The notes under the pieces: model-generated
What the model was told of the DNA's origin: nothing
What the model saw: the letters and a program-made list of their open reading frames with translations, nothing else
Database searches by the model: none
Translations under genes and position numbers: made by a program
Assembly: GCA_949283205.1 (NCBI GenBank)
Contig: CASDSD010000017.1
Location: 1-62,390, forward strand
From: an uncultured Alistipes sp.
GTDB lineage: Bacteria > Bacteroidota > Bacteroidia > Bacteroidales > Rikenellaceae
DNA: 62,390 nt
Direction: 5' to 3'
Shown: in pieces, positions 15,534 to 25,029 of the stretch
How the letters are laid out: each line of letters begins with the position of its first letter
How positions within the stretch are numbered: position 1 is the first letter of the stretch

Positions 15534-17243
15534 ATGAGGCGAACGGTCCATATGTCTCTGTGCGTGCGGCACGTTGTTGCGGCCATGACGGTCGCTGCGG
15601 CGGCTCTGTGGCTCTCTGCCTGCGGCGGAAGCGGCGGGAACGGCGGAAGCGATGCGGCGACGGACGGGAGTGCGGCGGGAGATACGGCCGCAAACGTGCG
15701 CGAGCTGATCGCCGACAGGAGCTTTGCGGACGGGTTCGCCCTTGCTCCGGTGAGTACCGAGACGGTGACTGCGGGCGGGGGGTTCGCCGCGACGAATGTC
15801 GATACGCTCCGCTTTACGGAGGGGACGGAGGCCCCGGCGTGGCAGATGTGCCAGTGGTGGAGCCGCCACGACCTGGCGGGGACGCCTGCCGAAACCACGG
15901 CGGAGGGCGTGTACTATGCCAATGCGGGCAAGAGGGTCGAGCGGCGCGGAGACGGCACGCTGCTGCTGGGTATAACCGCCTCGGCCGAGTACGACGCCCC
16001 GCGCAGGGAGGGGGAGCAGTGGCCCCACCTTCTCGTGCAGCAGGATTTCGACCCCGCGCCGAGTGTCGGGGCGATGGAGAGCCTGACGCTGGAGATGGAG
16101 TTGCGGCTCGTCGGGTGCGGGAACCGCATGACGGAGGGTACGTATGACGCGGCGCTGCATACGGCGCAGGCGCCCTTCTACCTCCACCTGCGCAATGCCA
16201 ACCCCGCGTCGGAGGATTACGGCAGCGCCCTGTGGGTGGGTATTCCCACCTTCGACTACCGCTACGAGCGGCTGGCCGACACCGAGACGGTGCATTGGGA
16301 CAAGGGTACCGCCACATACATATACACCGTGCCGCCGCGCAGCGTCTGGGGCGACATATCGTTCCATGACCGCCGGGCGCACGCCGTGTGTCGCGATATC
16401 CTGCCGGCGGTGCTGCGGGCCCTCGAGGCGATGCGCGAGCGGGGCGAGCTGACGCACTCGGCGGCCGGCGACATGGTCGTCACGGGGATGAACTTCGGCT
16501 GGGAGGTGCCGGGCACCTTCGATGCGGCGCTCGAGGTGCGGGGTATCTCGCTGCGGGCGGAGATGCGCGGGGAGACGAAACCGCTGCGCGTGCATCTCAC
16601 CACGACGATGGGCGACATCGTCATCGAGCTGGACGACCGCACGCCGCAGCACCGCGACAACTTCGCCGCGCTGGTGCGGGAGGGCTACTACGACTCGCTG
16701 CTCTTCCACCGCGTGATCGAGGATTTCATGATACAGGGCGGCGACCCCCGCACGCGCGACATCACGGGCGCGGAGTTCGACGCCGAGGGGCCCGAGACGG
16801 GTGATCCGCGATATTGGGAGACGATCCCCGCCGAGATACGCTTTCCGGAGCTGTACCACCGCCGCGGCGTGGTGGCGGCGGCACGCGAGGGCGACGACGT
16901 GAACCCCGACCGGCGGTCGTCGCGCACGCAGTTCTACATCGTGTGGGGCCGCACCGTGGACGACGCGGCGCTGGATGCCACGCAGGAGCGCGTGCGGCGG
17001 CAGCTGGGAGAGTCGTTCTCCTATCCCGACGCGGTGCGCGAGGCATACCGTACGGTGGGCGGCACGCCCCATCTGGACGGTGCATATACGGTCTTCGGAC
17101 ACGTAGTCGAGGGTATGGAGACGGTGGATGCCATACAGCGCACGCCGACCGACTCGCTCGACCGCCCGCTGCGGGATGTGCGTATCCTGCGGGCGTATGT
17201 CGAGGGAGACGGGAACGGTACGGAAGAGAATGAATCAAGGTAA
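15534..17243 (+). CDS. Lipoprotein fusing an unknown N-terminal domain to a cyclophilin-type peptidyl-prolyl isomerase
   Basis: The 569-residue lipoprotein has a signal peptide ending in LSAC (Cys 30), then a Gly/Ser-rich linker. Residues about 95-345 form a domain I cannot assign; its segments (QWPHLLVQQDFDPAP, PFYLHLRNANPASEDYGSAL, GMNFGWEVPGTFDAALEV) look like a beta-sandwich of lectin or lyase type. From about residue 350 there is a cyclophilin domain: TTMGDIVIELDDRTPQHRDN, FHRVIEDFMIQGGDP, SSRTQFYIVWG and HLDGAYTVFGHVVEGMETVD, which keep the catalytic Arg, Phe and Gln. It catalyses prolyl cis-trans isomerisation, here presumably in the periplasm or on a membrane face. An insertion of about 40 residues before the TVFG motif is typical of bacterial envelope cyclophilins. 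The start at 15534 follows the dut stop by 16 bases. Confidence 0.85.
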   Translation: MRRTVHMSLCVRHVVAAMTVAAAALWLSACGGSGGNGGSDAATDGSAAGDTAANVRELIADRSFADGFALAPVSTETVTAGGGFAATNVDTLRFTEGTEAPAWQMCQWWSRHDLAGTPAETTAEGVYYANAGKRVERRGDGTLLLGITASAEYDAPRREGEQWPHLLVQQDFDPAPSVGAMESLTLEMELRLVGCGNRMTEGTYDAALHTAQAPFYLHLRNANPASEDYGSALWVGIPTFDYRYERLADTETVHWDKGTATYIYTVPPRSVWGDISFHDRRAHAVCRDILPAVLRALEAMRERGELTHSAAGDMVVTGMNFGWEVPGTFDAALEVRGISLRAEMRGETKPLRVHLTTTMGDIVIELDDRTPQHRDNFAALVREGYYDSLLFHRVIEDFMIQGGDPRTRDITGAEFDAEGPETGDPRYWETIPAEIRFPELYHRRGVVAAAREGDDVNPDRRSSRTQFYIVWGRTVDDAALDATQERVRRQLGESFSYPDAVREAYRTVGGTPHLDGAYTVFGHVVEGMETVDAIQRTPTDSLDRPLRDVRILRAYVEGDGNGTEENESR

Positions 17244-17255
17244 CGGAGGAGAGAT

Positions 17256-18401
17256 ATGAGATTTGCCGACATAACGGGACAGCGCGAGCTGGCGCGGCAC
17301 CTGACGGAGGGTGTCGACCGCGGGCGCGTGAGCCATGCGCTGCTCTTCACGGGGGCGGCGGGAGCGGGGACGCTGCCCCTGGCCATAGCCTATGCGCAGT
17401 ATCTCAACTGCACCGACCGCCACGACGGCGACTCGTGCGGGCGGTGTCCGAGCTGCGTGCAGACGGCGGCGCTGGCACACCCCGACCTGCACTTCGTCTT
17501 TCCCGTGAACAAGCAGGGCAAGAAGAGCGGCGAGGCGGTGCTGAGCAGCGACTTCATGCCGCTGTGGCGCGAGACCGTGGCCGCGACGGGGGGATATTTC
17601 TCGCAGCAGCAGTGGTACGACCGTCTCGACCTGGGGCGCACGCTGCGGGGGACGATCTCGGCGCGCGAGGCCGACGAGATAATCCGCCGGCTGTCGTTCA
17701 AGAGCTTCGAGTCGGAGTACAAGATAACGATCGTGTGGCAGGCGGAGACCATGACGGAGGATGCCGCCAACAAGATCCTGAAGATACTGGAAGAGCCGTG
17801 GGAGAAGACCATCTTCCTGCTGGTGTCGGAGCGTCCCGACCTGCTGCTGCCGACGATCGTGTCGCGCACGCAGGAGGTGGCGGTGCCGCGTGTGGACCCG
17901 GAGTCGCTGGCGGCGCTGGCGGCGGCCGAGCCCGACGAGCGCAAGCGGCGCAACATGGCGCGGCTGGCTGCGGGCGACGTGCTGCGTATGCGGCGCCTGA
18001 TAAGCGGCGAGGACGATGACCAGCAGCGCGAGGGGTTCGACCTCTTCTGCCGGCTGATGCGTCTGTCGTACAACGACCGCCATCTGGAGCTTATCGAGTG
18101 GGCCGAGGAGGCGGCGCAGCTCTCGCGCGAGCAGCAGCGCGCGATGCTGGTCAATGCGGCGCGTCTTTTGCGCGAGAGCTACATGCTCCATGCGGGACTG
18201 GGCGGCATCAGCTACCTGTGGGGCGAGGAGGCGACCTTCTGCGGCAACTTCGCACCCTATATCGGCAACGGCAACATCGAACCGCTCGTGGAGCAGATCG
18301 AGACGGCCATGCGCCAGATCATGCAGAACGGCAACCCGCGCATCGTCTTCACGCACTTTGCGCTGGCCGTGAGCAAACACATAAACCGCCTGCCGCGATG
18401 A
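17256..18401 (+). CDS. holB: DNA polymerase III subunit delta'
   Basis: The 381-residue AAA+ clamp-loader subunit has an N-terminal DITGQRELARHL, a P-loop position reading GAAGAGTLPL, a zinc-binding cysteine cluster (C-x8-CGRCPSC), SFESEYKITIVWQAETM with TEDAANKILKILEEP (the SRC-like region), and a helical C-terminal domain. The Walker A lysine is replaced by Thr, as in other delta' subunits, which do not bind ATP. It acts with DnaX and HolA to load the sliding clamp. The C-terminus overlaps folK by four bases (ATGA), implying translational coupling. Confidence 0.9.
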   Translation: MRFADITGQRELARHLTEGVDRGRVSHALLFTGAAGAGTLPLAIAYAQYLNCTDRHDGDSCGRCPSCVQTAALAHPDLHFVFPVNKQGKKSGEAVLSSDFMPLWRETVAATGGYFSQQQWYDRLDLGRTLRGTISAREADEIIRRLSFKSFESEYKITIVWQAETMTEDAANKILKILEEPWEKTIFLLVSERPDLLLPTIVSRTQEVAVPRVDPESLAALAAAEPDERKRRNMARLAAGDVLRMRRLISGEDDDQQREGFDLFCRLMRLSYNDRHLELIEWAEEAAQLSREQQRAMLVNAARLLRESYMLHAGLGGISYLWGEEATFCGNFAPYIGNGNIEPLVEQIETAMRQIMQNGNPRIVFTHFALAVSKHINRLPR

Positions 18402-18988
18402 CGACGCACCGTGCCATACTCCTTGCCGGCGGCAACCGCGGCGACGTGGCGGCGGCGATGACGTTCGTCGAGGGGCTGCTGTCGGAGCGTGCGGGACGCG
18501 TGACGGCCGCCTCGCGCCTCTATGAGTCGGAGCCGTGGGGTTTCGAGTGCAGGAACCGTTTCCTGAACCGCGCCTTTGTCGTGGAGACGGCGCTCGGGGC
18601 GGAGCAGCTGCTCGACGTGACGCAGCAGATCGAACGCGAGGCGGGGCGCAACGGCATGGCCGAGGCCCTGGAACGCGCCTGTACGGGCGAACGCTACGCC
18701 TCGCGGACGATGGACATAGACATGATACTCTACGACGGGGAGATAATCGACACGCCGCGCCTGACGGTGCCGCACCCGCTGTTCCATGTGCGGCCGTTCG
18801 CCCTGCGCCCCGTGTGCGAGGTGGCGGGAGACGTTATCCACCCGGTGCTGGGACGCACGGTGCGGGAGCTGTGCCGCGAGGCGTGCGAGGCCGAGGAGGC
18901 GGAGCGTCGCCGTGCGGAGGCGTGCGGCGGCGACAACGAAAAACCTTTGAGACTATGGGACGACGATTTGGACGATTTGTCAATATGA
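18398..18988 (+). CDS. folK: 2-amino-4-hydroxy-6-hydroxymethyldihydropteridine pyrophosphokinase
   Basis: The 196-residue HPPK transfers pyrophosphate from ATP to the hydroxymethylpterin in folate synthesis. Visible motifs are AILLAGGNRGD (N-terminal loop), SRLYESEPWGF, NRFLNRAFVVET, the metal-binding SRTMDIDMILYDG (DIDxxxY type), and PHPLFHVRPFALRPV. The start at 18398 overlaps the holB stop. The C-terminal acidic tail after about residue 165 is longer than usual and overlaps the start of the next gene by 34 bases. Confidence 0.95.
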   Translation: MTTHRAILLAGGNRGDVAAAMTFVEGLLSERAGRVTAASRLYESEPWGFECRNRFLNRAFVVETALGAEQLLDVTQQIEREAGRNGMAEALERACTGERYASRTMDIDMILYDGEIIDTPRLTVPHPLFHVRPFALRPVCEVAGDVIHPVLGRTVRELCREACEAEEAERRRAEACGGDNEKPLRLWDDDLDDLSI

Positions 18989-19581
18989 CGGCCGTGGCCG
19001 TGGCGGCGCTGCTTGCGGCGGGATGCTTCAAGAGCGTGGTGACATATACCCGCTACACGGCGGCGATATATAACCAGACGACGGAGTCGGGGCCCTATGC
19101 GCGTGCGCAGCAGATTGACTCATACGCCTACTACGTCGATACGACCGAGTGGCGCGTTGCGAGCTACGAGGATGCCGTCGACCGCATAATAACGAACAAG
19201 AGCACGGGCGAGCAGCGGAGCGTGCCCGACGTGCTGGGGGCGTTCAACTCCTCGAAGGAGTACTCGATGTCGATGATCCTGCAGCAGGAGCTGTCGATGA
19301 TCGTGGTTGTGAACCCCGAGCTGAAGCTCTATGCCTACCGCAGCTACGAGCTGCCGGTGAATCTCGAGAGCGTGGCCACGAAGCTCTACATGTGTTCGTG
19401 GCGGCGCACATACGCCTCGTCGGGGTGGATCGTGGTGAACGACTTTTATGTGGAGGAGACGCCCGAGGAGACGCCCGGCGGGACCACGGACGATGCGGGT
19501 GCGGGCGGTGATGAGGATACCGATACGGGAACGGGAGCCTTCACGGCGGCCGGCACTGCCGGCGGCGGCAAAACATTATAG
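18955..19581 (+). CDS. Small lipoprotein of unknown function
   Basis: The 208-residue protein starts inside the end of folK. Start 18955 (MGRRFGRFVN) gives a basic n-region before the hydrophobic stretch and lipobox AAGC. ATG at 18985 would also work. The mature part is mixed alpha/beta (YTRYTAAIYNQTTESGPYAR, KEYSMSMILQQELSMIVVVN) and ends in an acidic, Gly/Thr-rich low-complexity tail. I do not recognise the family. Being in an envelope-gene run with the Ig-like lipoprotein next to it suggests a periplasmic or outer-membrane role. Confidence 0.6.
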   Translation: MGRRFGRFVNMTAVAVAALLAAGCFKSVVTYTRYTAAIYNQTTESGPYARAQQIDSYAYYVDTTEWRVASYEDAVDRIITNKSTGEQRSVPDVLGAFNSSKEYSMSMILQQELSMIVVVNPELKLYAYRSYELPVNLESVATKLYMCSWRRTYASSGWIVVNDFYVEETPEETPGGTTDDAGAGGDEDTDTGTGAFTAAGTAGGGKTL

Positions 19582-19587
19582 CAGACT

Positions 19588-21639
19588 ATGGTCATGAAAT
19601 GCAATACGGGACACGGCCGTGGCGCCACGGCGCTGGTGCTTCTCTTCTTCGCGGGGGCCTTCCTGAGCCGCTGCGCCTCGATCGGCACCCCGACGGGCGG
19701 GCCGAAGGATACGCTGCCGCCGGTGGTGGTGGCTGTGGTGCCCGAGGACGGGACGACCGACTTCAAGAGCAAGTCGGTATATATCGAGTTCGACGAGTAT
19801 GTCCAGCTGAAGGATCAGCAGAAGGAGATCTTCGTCTCGCCGGCGATGGGCAAGAAGCCGGTCTTCTCGCTGCGCGGCCGCGGCATATACATCCAGATCA
19901 AGGACGACTCGCTGCTGCCGGAGACCACCTATGCCATAGAGTTCGGCTCGGCCGTTGCGGACAACAACGAGGGCAACCCGCTGCACGGCCTGCGGTACGT
20001 CTTCTCGACGGGGCCGACGATCGACTCGCTCGTCTGCTCGGGATACACCGAGGACAGCTATACGGCCGACTCTCTGGGCAAGACCTTCATCTGGTTCTTC
20101 GAGGCCGACTCGGTCGAGACGCCCGGCGACTACGACTCGACGATCTTCAAGTACAAGCCCTCGAAGATCGCCCGCTCGCAGAACAACGGTATCTTCATCG
20201 CCCAGAACCTCAAGCCCGTGCCGTACCGTGTGTATGCCTTTTTCGACACCAACGACAACCAGACCTACGAGCCTTCGATCGACCAGGTGGGGTTTGTCGA
20301 CGGGACATACAATCCGGCCGAGATGCCGGGGTTCTCGATATGGTACGACTCGGTGCGGCGTTATCCGTCGGCCGACCCGCAGCTCTATTTCCGGCTCTTT
20401 ACGGACGTGAGCTTCCGCCGCCAGTCGCTGCAGGAGTCGTCGCGGCCCGACCAGCACAAGGTACAGCTCTGCTTCGGCGCGCCCAACCCCGAGATCTTGT
20501 CGTTGCGGCTGGATTCCATCCCGAGCGACCGCATCATCGTGGAGCCCCTGAGCAAGGGGCGCGACACGCTGGCGTTGTGGCTCAACGTCCCCTCGGAGAG
20601 CCTGCCCGACACGTTGAAGGGCGAGATCGTCTTCATGGCGCACGATACGCTGAACGTGTTGCGCGAGACGACCGAGGAGTTGAAGCTGCCGTGGCGGCGC
20701 GTGGAGTCGCGCGAGCAGGAGCGCGAGCGCGAGCGCAACGAGCGCGCCAAGGCGAAGGCGGAGGCTGCGGGCGAGGAGTGGCGGGAGCCGCAGGCGGCCT
20801 CCACCTTCACGATGATAGGGTTCGAGAAGACGGCCGAGGTGAATCCCGAGCTGGACCTGCCGCTGGAGTTCGCCACGCCGCTGACGCGTTTCGACTCGAC
20901 GGCCGTGGAGCTGCTCTCGTTCGGCACGGGGGGCGATACGCTGCGCGAGAGGGCGATATTCATCCCCGATACGGCGAACGTGCGGCGGTGGCGTCTGCGG
21001 TCGCGGTGGCTTCCCGAGCGCCAGTACCGTCTGCGTATCCCTCCCGACGCGCTGGCCGACATTACGGGCGAGGGGAACGACTCGATCACGGCATCGCTTA
21101 CGGTGTCGAAGGTGGAAGACTATGCCACGCTGCGTCTGAACGTCATACCGCGGCATGAGGGTGACGTATACCTGCTGCAGCTGGTAAACAGCGACGGCAA
21201 GCTGCTGCGTGAGGAACGCAACGTGGGTGGCGGCGAACATGTATTCTACTACGTGCCGGCGGGGGATATGCGGCTGCGCATAATAGAGGATGTGAACGGC
21301 AACGGCGAGTGGGACGGCGGCAACCTGGTGGAGCGTCGCCAGAGCGAGCGGGCCGAGTTCTACAAGAACGACGAGCAGGAGGAGCTGTTCACGACAAAGA
21401 CGGGGTGGGAGTTCGATCTCACGCTCGACATGAACGATATATTCGCGCCGGTGACGATGGAGGAGCTTATCCAGCGTCTGGATCGTCGCGAGCAGACGCG
21501 TCTGCGCAAGGAGGCGGAGCGCCGCGCCAAGGAGGGCCCCCGCAAGGAGGAGCAGCAACAGCAGCAGGGCGGCGGCCTGAACATGGGCGGCATGGGCGGT
21601 CTCGGTGGCCTGGGCGGAATCACGGGCAACATGTTCTGA
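19588..21639 (+). CDS. Ig-like domain lipoprotein (conserved Bacteroidetes envelope protein)
   Basis: The 683-residue protein has an N-terminal signal and lipobox (FLSRC). An N-terminal Ig-like domain of the type SIGTPTGGPKDTLPPVVVA begins right after the cysteine and is common in large Bacteroidetes lipoproteins. Further beta-rich regions include KSVYIEFDEYVQLKDQQKE and TTYAIEFGSAVADNNEGNP. A charged Arg/Glu helix follows at about residues 372-393. The C-terminus has a Gln run followed by a Gly/Met-rich tail. No catalytic motif is seen. The sequence after the Cys lacks acidic residues, so it is less clearly a surface lipoprotein than those of the SusCD locus. Confidence 0.7.
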   Translation: MVMKCNTGHGRGATALVLLFFAGAFLSRCASIGTPTGGPKDTLPPVVVAVVPEDGTTDFKSKSVYIEFDEYVQLKDQQKEIFVSPAMGKKPVFSLRGRGIYIQIKDDSLLPETTYAIEFGSAVADNNEGNPLHGLRYVFSTGPTIDSLVCSGYTEDSYTADSLGKTFIWFFEADSVETPGDYDSTIFKYKPSKIARSQNNGIFIAQNLKPVPYRVYAFFDTNDNQTYEPSIDQVGFVDGTYNPAEMPGFSIWYDSVRRYPSADPQLYFRLFTDVSFRRQSLQESSRPDQHKVQLCFGAPNPEILSLRLDSIPSDRIIVEPLSKGRDTLALWLNVPSESLPDTLKGEIVFMAHDTLNVLRETTEELKLPWRRVESREQERERERNERAKAKAEAAGEEWREPQAASTFTMIGFEKTAEVNPELDLPLEFATPLTRFDSTAVELLSFGTGGDTLRERAIFIPDTANVRRWRLRSRWLPERQYRLRIPPDALADITGEGNDSITASLTVSKVEDYATLRLNVIPRHEGDVYLLQLVNSDGKLLREERNVGGGEHVFYYVPAGDMRLRIIEDVNGNGEWDGGNLVERRQSERAEFYKNDEQEELFTTKTGWEFDLTLDMNDIFAPVTMEELIQRLDRREQTRLRKEAERRAKEGPRKEEQQQQQGGGLNMGGMGGLGGLGGITGNMF

Positions 21640-21663
21640 TCGCAGGCGGATATTTGATACGGT

Positions 21664-22509
21664 ATGAAGAAAATTATACATATGTCGGTTCTTGCAGCCG
21701 TGGCGGCACTCTGCATGGGGGCGCACACGGTGCGGGCACAGCATACCCTGGGAGTCTTCGGCGGCTACGGCACGGCGTCGGCACGCTTCTATCCCACGCA
21801 GGAGACGAAGATGATATTCGGACGGTATGACTTCGGCCTCTCGTGGCGCTACTACTCGCTGCCGCGTTTCGTGGGGGCCGTGGGCGTCGACCTGGAGCTG
21901 TTGCAGCGCGGGTTCTCATACGGCTACACCTACACCACCTCGATGAACGAGGACGGCGAGGAGGAGCGCGAGTATTCGTTCTACACGCGCCGCTTCAACT
22001 CGATCATGCTGCCCATAGTGTGGCAGCCGCACGTGTATATGGCGCGCAACCATGTGAGGCTCTATCTCGAGGCGGCGGTGACCTTCTCCTATAACATGAG
22101 CGGCGACTATGCCTACGAGGATACGGGCGCCACGGGAGAATATGAGATGCGGGCGGAGCGCGACAACCGTTTCGGCTACGGCCTTGCCGGCGGCGGCGGT
22201 TTCGCGCTGCTCTTCGGGCGCTACGAGGTGGGTTTCCGCGCGCGGTACTACTTCGGCTATTCGGATATCCTGCGCAACATGAACCGCTACTACGACAACG
22301 CCACCGACGGTGCCGAGAACCCCTTTACGCGCACGCCCCTCAAGTCGCCCATCGACAACCTGTCGTTCAGCGTGACGCTCGCCTACCGGTTCAACAAGGA
22401 GGGCTTCACCGCGTGGACCTACAAGCCGCCGCGGCGCGAGAAGATGAAGAAGGAGTTCCGCTTCTCGCAGAAGGGCGACATGCCCGCCACGAACGGCATG
22501 CGTCGTTAG
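21664..22509 (+). CDS. Outer-membrane beta-barrel protein (PorT-like)
   Basis: The 281-residue protein has a signal peptide (MKKIIHMSVLAAVAALCMGAHTVRAQ) followed by alternating hydrophobic/aromatic strands (GVFGGYGTASARFYP, FGLSWRYYSLPRFVGAVGVD, YEVGFRARYYFGYSDILR, FSVTLAYRFN), as in 8-stranded PorT/OmpW-like barrels of Bacteroidetes. The tail after YRFN is basic and probably periplasmic. It follows the Ig-like lipoprotein by 24 bases. Function is unknown. Confidence 0.7.
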   Translation: MKKIIHMSVLAAVAALCMGAHTVRAQHTLGVFGGYGTASARFYPTQETKMIFGRYDFGLSWRYYSLPRFVGAVGVDLELLQRGFSYGYTYTTSMNEDGEEEREYSFYTRRFNSIMLPIVWQPHVYMARNHVRLYLEAAVTFSYNMSGDYAYEDTGATGEYEMRAERDNRFGYGLAGGGGFALLFGRYEVGFRARYYFGYSDILRNMNRYYDNATDGAENPFTRTPLKSPIDNLSFSVTLAYRFNKEGFTAWTYKPPRREKMKKEFRFSQKGDMPATNGMRR

Positions 22510-22576
22510 CGGCCGTAGGAGGGGGGATATGCGCTTTTGTGAATGAAGATTGTAATAATGTAAAATACACGGTGTT

Positions 22577-22924
22577 ATGGAATCAAATCAGAACACGCGT
22601 CAGCAGAAGATCGCGCGGCAGATACAGCGCGACATGGCGGAGATCCTGCAGAAGGAGGGTGCCGCCATCGTGGCGGGGCGTATGGTCACGGTGACCACGG
22701 TGCGCGTATCGCCCGATTTCGCCTATGCCAAGATATACCTGAGCGTCTTCCCGTTCGAGCGGGCGCAGGAGACGATGGAGGCCGTCAAGAAGAACAACTG
22801 GTTTCTGCGGCGCGAGCTGGGACGGCGTATCCGCAACCAGCTGAAGGTGGTGCCGGAGCTGCAGTTCTTCCTTGACGACTCGCTGGAGTATATCGAGAAC
22901 ATAGACTCGCTGCTGAACAGGTAA
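22577..22924 (+). CDS. rbfA: 30S ribosome-binding factor A
   Basis: The 115-residue KH-fold protein matures 16S rRNA and the 30S subunit. Typical features are the N-terminal RQQKIARQIQRDMAEILQKE, the strand TVTTVRVSPDFAYAKIYLSV, and the end VPELQFFLDDSLEYIENID, all conserved in RbfA. The length is normal. It is followed 12 bases later by the permease gene, a neighbour pair often seen in Bacteroidetes. Confidence 0.95.
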   Translation: MESNQNTRQQKIARQIQRDMAEILQKEGAAIVAGRMVTVTTVRVSPDFAYAKIYLSVFPFERAQETMEAVKKNNWFLRRELGRRIRNQLKVVPELQFFLDDSLEYIENIDSLLNR

Positions 22925-22936
22925 CCGACAGGTCGG

Positions 22937-24154
22937 ATGGTTCGGTGGCTGCCATACTTCATCGCGGGACGCTATCTGCGCTCGCGCAAGTCGCACTCGG
23001 TGATAAACATCATCTCGGGTGTGAGTGTTGCCGCGATGGCTACGCCCGTTGCCGCGATGGTGATCCTGCTGTCGGTCTTCAACGGCCTGGAGAGGATGGT
23101 GAGGTCGCTCTATGCGGCTGTGGATGCCGACATTACGGTGCGGGCCAGGGAGGGCGCGGTTTTCGACCTGTCGTCGCTCGACATGGAGGCGCTGCGGTCG
23201 GCCGACGGCGTGGAGGCTCTCTCCCCGGTTCTGGAGCAGGGGGCCATGGCCGAGGCCGGCGGCCGTCGCACGATCGTGCGGCTGCGGGGCGTGGGTCCCG
23301 ACTACGTGCGTGTGGTCCCCGTCTCCGACCACATGTATGCGGGGACGTTCGCCGTGGCCGTGGAGGATGCGCGCAGCGCGGTGGTGGGCCACCGCACGGC
23401 GCAGGAGCTGGGCATGTCGCGGCAGGCGGCGGGCGATACGGTCGCCTTCTATGCCATCAACCGCGCGCGTTTCTCGTCGCTGCTGCCCGTGGGCGGCTAT
23501 ACGCGGCGGGCGCTGCCCGTGGCGGGATTCTACTCTATCGACGACGAGAACGGCGATGTGGTCTACGTGTCGATGGATGAGGCGCAGCGGATATTCAACT
23601 ACGGGGGGCGTGCCTCGTCTCTCGTGGTGAAGGTTGCTGCCGGGGCCGATGCCGATGTCGTGGCGGAGCGGCTGCAACGTCTGGCGGGGGATGGCATGGA
23701 GGTGCTTACGCGCGAGCGCAGCAACTCGATCTACCGCCTCATGGCGCTCGAGAAGTGGGGCATCTTCGCCGTGGCGCTGCTGGTGCTGGCGGTGGCGTCG
23801 CTCACGGTGGTGGGGACGATAGTGATGGTGATGATAGACAAGCGCGACGATGCGGCCACGCTGCGCACGATGGGTGTGCGCCGCACGGCGGTGCGCGACA
23901 TATTTGTCGGCGAGGGTCACCTTCTCTCGGCTGTGAGCCTCGTGCTGGGGCTCGCGGCGGGCGTGGGCATCACGCTGCTGCAGCAGACGCTGGGGCTGGT
24001 GCGGCTGCAGACGCAGACGCTCATGGTGGATGTCTACCCCGTCGAGCTGCATGTGACGGATGTCGTGCTTACGGCCGTTGCCTATCTGGTCGTGGCGCAT
24101 GTGGTTGCGCGCCTGACCGTGGGCGCCGTGTTGAAAGATAACGGAACGATATGA
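22937..24154 (+). CDS. LolC/E-type ABC transporter permease
   Basis: The 405-residue FtsX-fold permease opens with YFIAGRYLRSRKSHSVINII, the hallmark of LolC/LolE proteins. A first transmembrane helix, a large periplasmic domain (residues about 50-250) and three C-terminal helices (LLVLAVASLTVVGTIVMVMI, the region after DDAATLRTMGVRR, and VVLTAVAYLVVAHVV) follow. Such proteins release lipoproteins from the inner membrane to LolA. The LolD ATPase is not nearby. The stop overlaps the next start (ATGA). Confidence 0.88.
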   Translation: MVRWLPYFIAGRYLRSRKSHSVINIISGVSVAAMATPVAAMVILLSVFNGLERMVRSLYAAVDADITVRAREGAVFDLSSLDMEALRSADGVEALSPVLEQGAMAEAGGRRTIVRLRGVGPDYVRVVPVSDHMYAGTFAVAVEDARSAVVGHRTAQELGMSRQAAGDTVAFYAINRARFSSLLPVGGYTRRALPVAGFYSIDDENGDVVYVSMDEAQRIFNYGGRASSLVVKVAAGADADVVAERLQRLAGDGMEVLTRERSNSIYRLMALEKWGIFAVALLVLAVASLTVVGTIVMVMIDKRDDAATLRTMGVRRTAVRDIFVGEGHLLSAVSLVLGLAAGVGITLLQQTLGLVRLQTQTLMVDVYPVELHVTDVVLTAVAYLVVAHVVARLTVGAVLKDNGTI

Positions 24155-25029
24155 AAAGAGTGATTTTGATAGTGCTTGCGGCTCTGGCCGTGGTGTCTAC
24201 GGGGTGCCGCCGCTATAAGGTTATCCCCGACCGCACGCTGGGAGAGATCTTCCACGATGCCATGCTGACGAACGCTTATATAGATAACCACGGCGTGAAT
24301 TTCGACTCGCTGAATATCTACGAGCCGGTCTTTGCCCGCTACGGTTATACCACGGCCGACGTACAGTATACGTTGGACGAGTTCTCGCGCCGCAAGAGCG
24401 CCCATCTGAGCGATGTCGCGGAGTATATGATCCTGATGTTCGACCGTGAGGCGGCGGAGCTGGAGCGTCAGGTGGCCGTACTCGATACCATCGACAACGT
24501 GGCGCGGCGCCGTTCGATGCGTATCGTGCTGCACGATACCATGGTGCGGGCGTCGCGTGCGGCCGATACGACGCTGCTGCGCTTCGTCGTGGACGATGTG
24601 CGGGAGGGGGAGTATGAGGTCTCGGCCACATACCGGCTCGACTCTCTGGACAAGGTGTCGGGGCGGCGTTACAGGATCTACTGGATATGCGACGACTCGA
24701 CGGAGCGTATCGGCTTCGGCGGGGCGATGTTCAAGGATGGCGATCGCAAGATACGCCATACGTTGAAGTGCGCTGCGGGCGAACCGAAGTCACAGCTTGT
24801 GATCGACCTGAACTATTCCGGCATGCGTCGCGGCCCCGCGCCTGCGACACGCATCACGGTCAAGGATATAGAGGTTACATATACGCCCCCTGCGGAGGAG
24901 TGTGTCGATGCGCTCTATCGCGAGCAGCTGGGGCTGCGTATCTTCTCCGACAGCATGATACGCATGATCGAGGGCCCGGCCATAGGGTCGGCCGACGGGT
25001 CGGAAGGGGCGGCCGCGGAGGAAAAGTGA
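24151..25029 (+). CDS. DUF4296 lipoprotein
   Basis: The 292-residue protein has lipobox VSTGC (Cys 19). The N-terminal region carries VIPDRTLGEIFHDAMLTNAY, FARYGYTTADVQYTLDEFS and KSAHLSDV, the recognisable DUF4296 domain of small Bacteroidetes lipoproteins. The C-terminal half is beta-rich and ends in an Ala/Glu tail. It is translationally coupled to the LolC/E-type gene and overlaps the amidohydrolase start by one base. The role is unknown. Confidence 0.8.
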   Translation: MKRVILIVLAALAVVSTGCRRYKVIPDRTLGEIFHDAMLTNAYIDNHGVNFDSLNIYEPVFARYGYTTADVQYTLDEFSRRKSAHLSDVAEYMILMFDREAAELERQVAVLDTIDNVARRRSMRIVLHDTMVRASRAADTTLLRFVVDDVREGEYEVSATYRLDSLDKVSGRRYRIYWICDDSTERIGFGGAMFKDGDRKIRHTLKCAAGEPKSQLVIDLNYSGMRRGPAPATRITVKDIEVTYTPPAEECVDALYREQLGLRIFSDSMIRMIEGPAIGSADGSEGAAAEEK

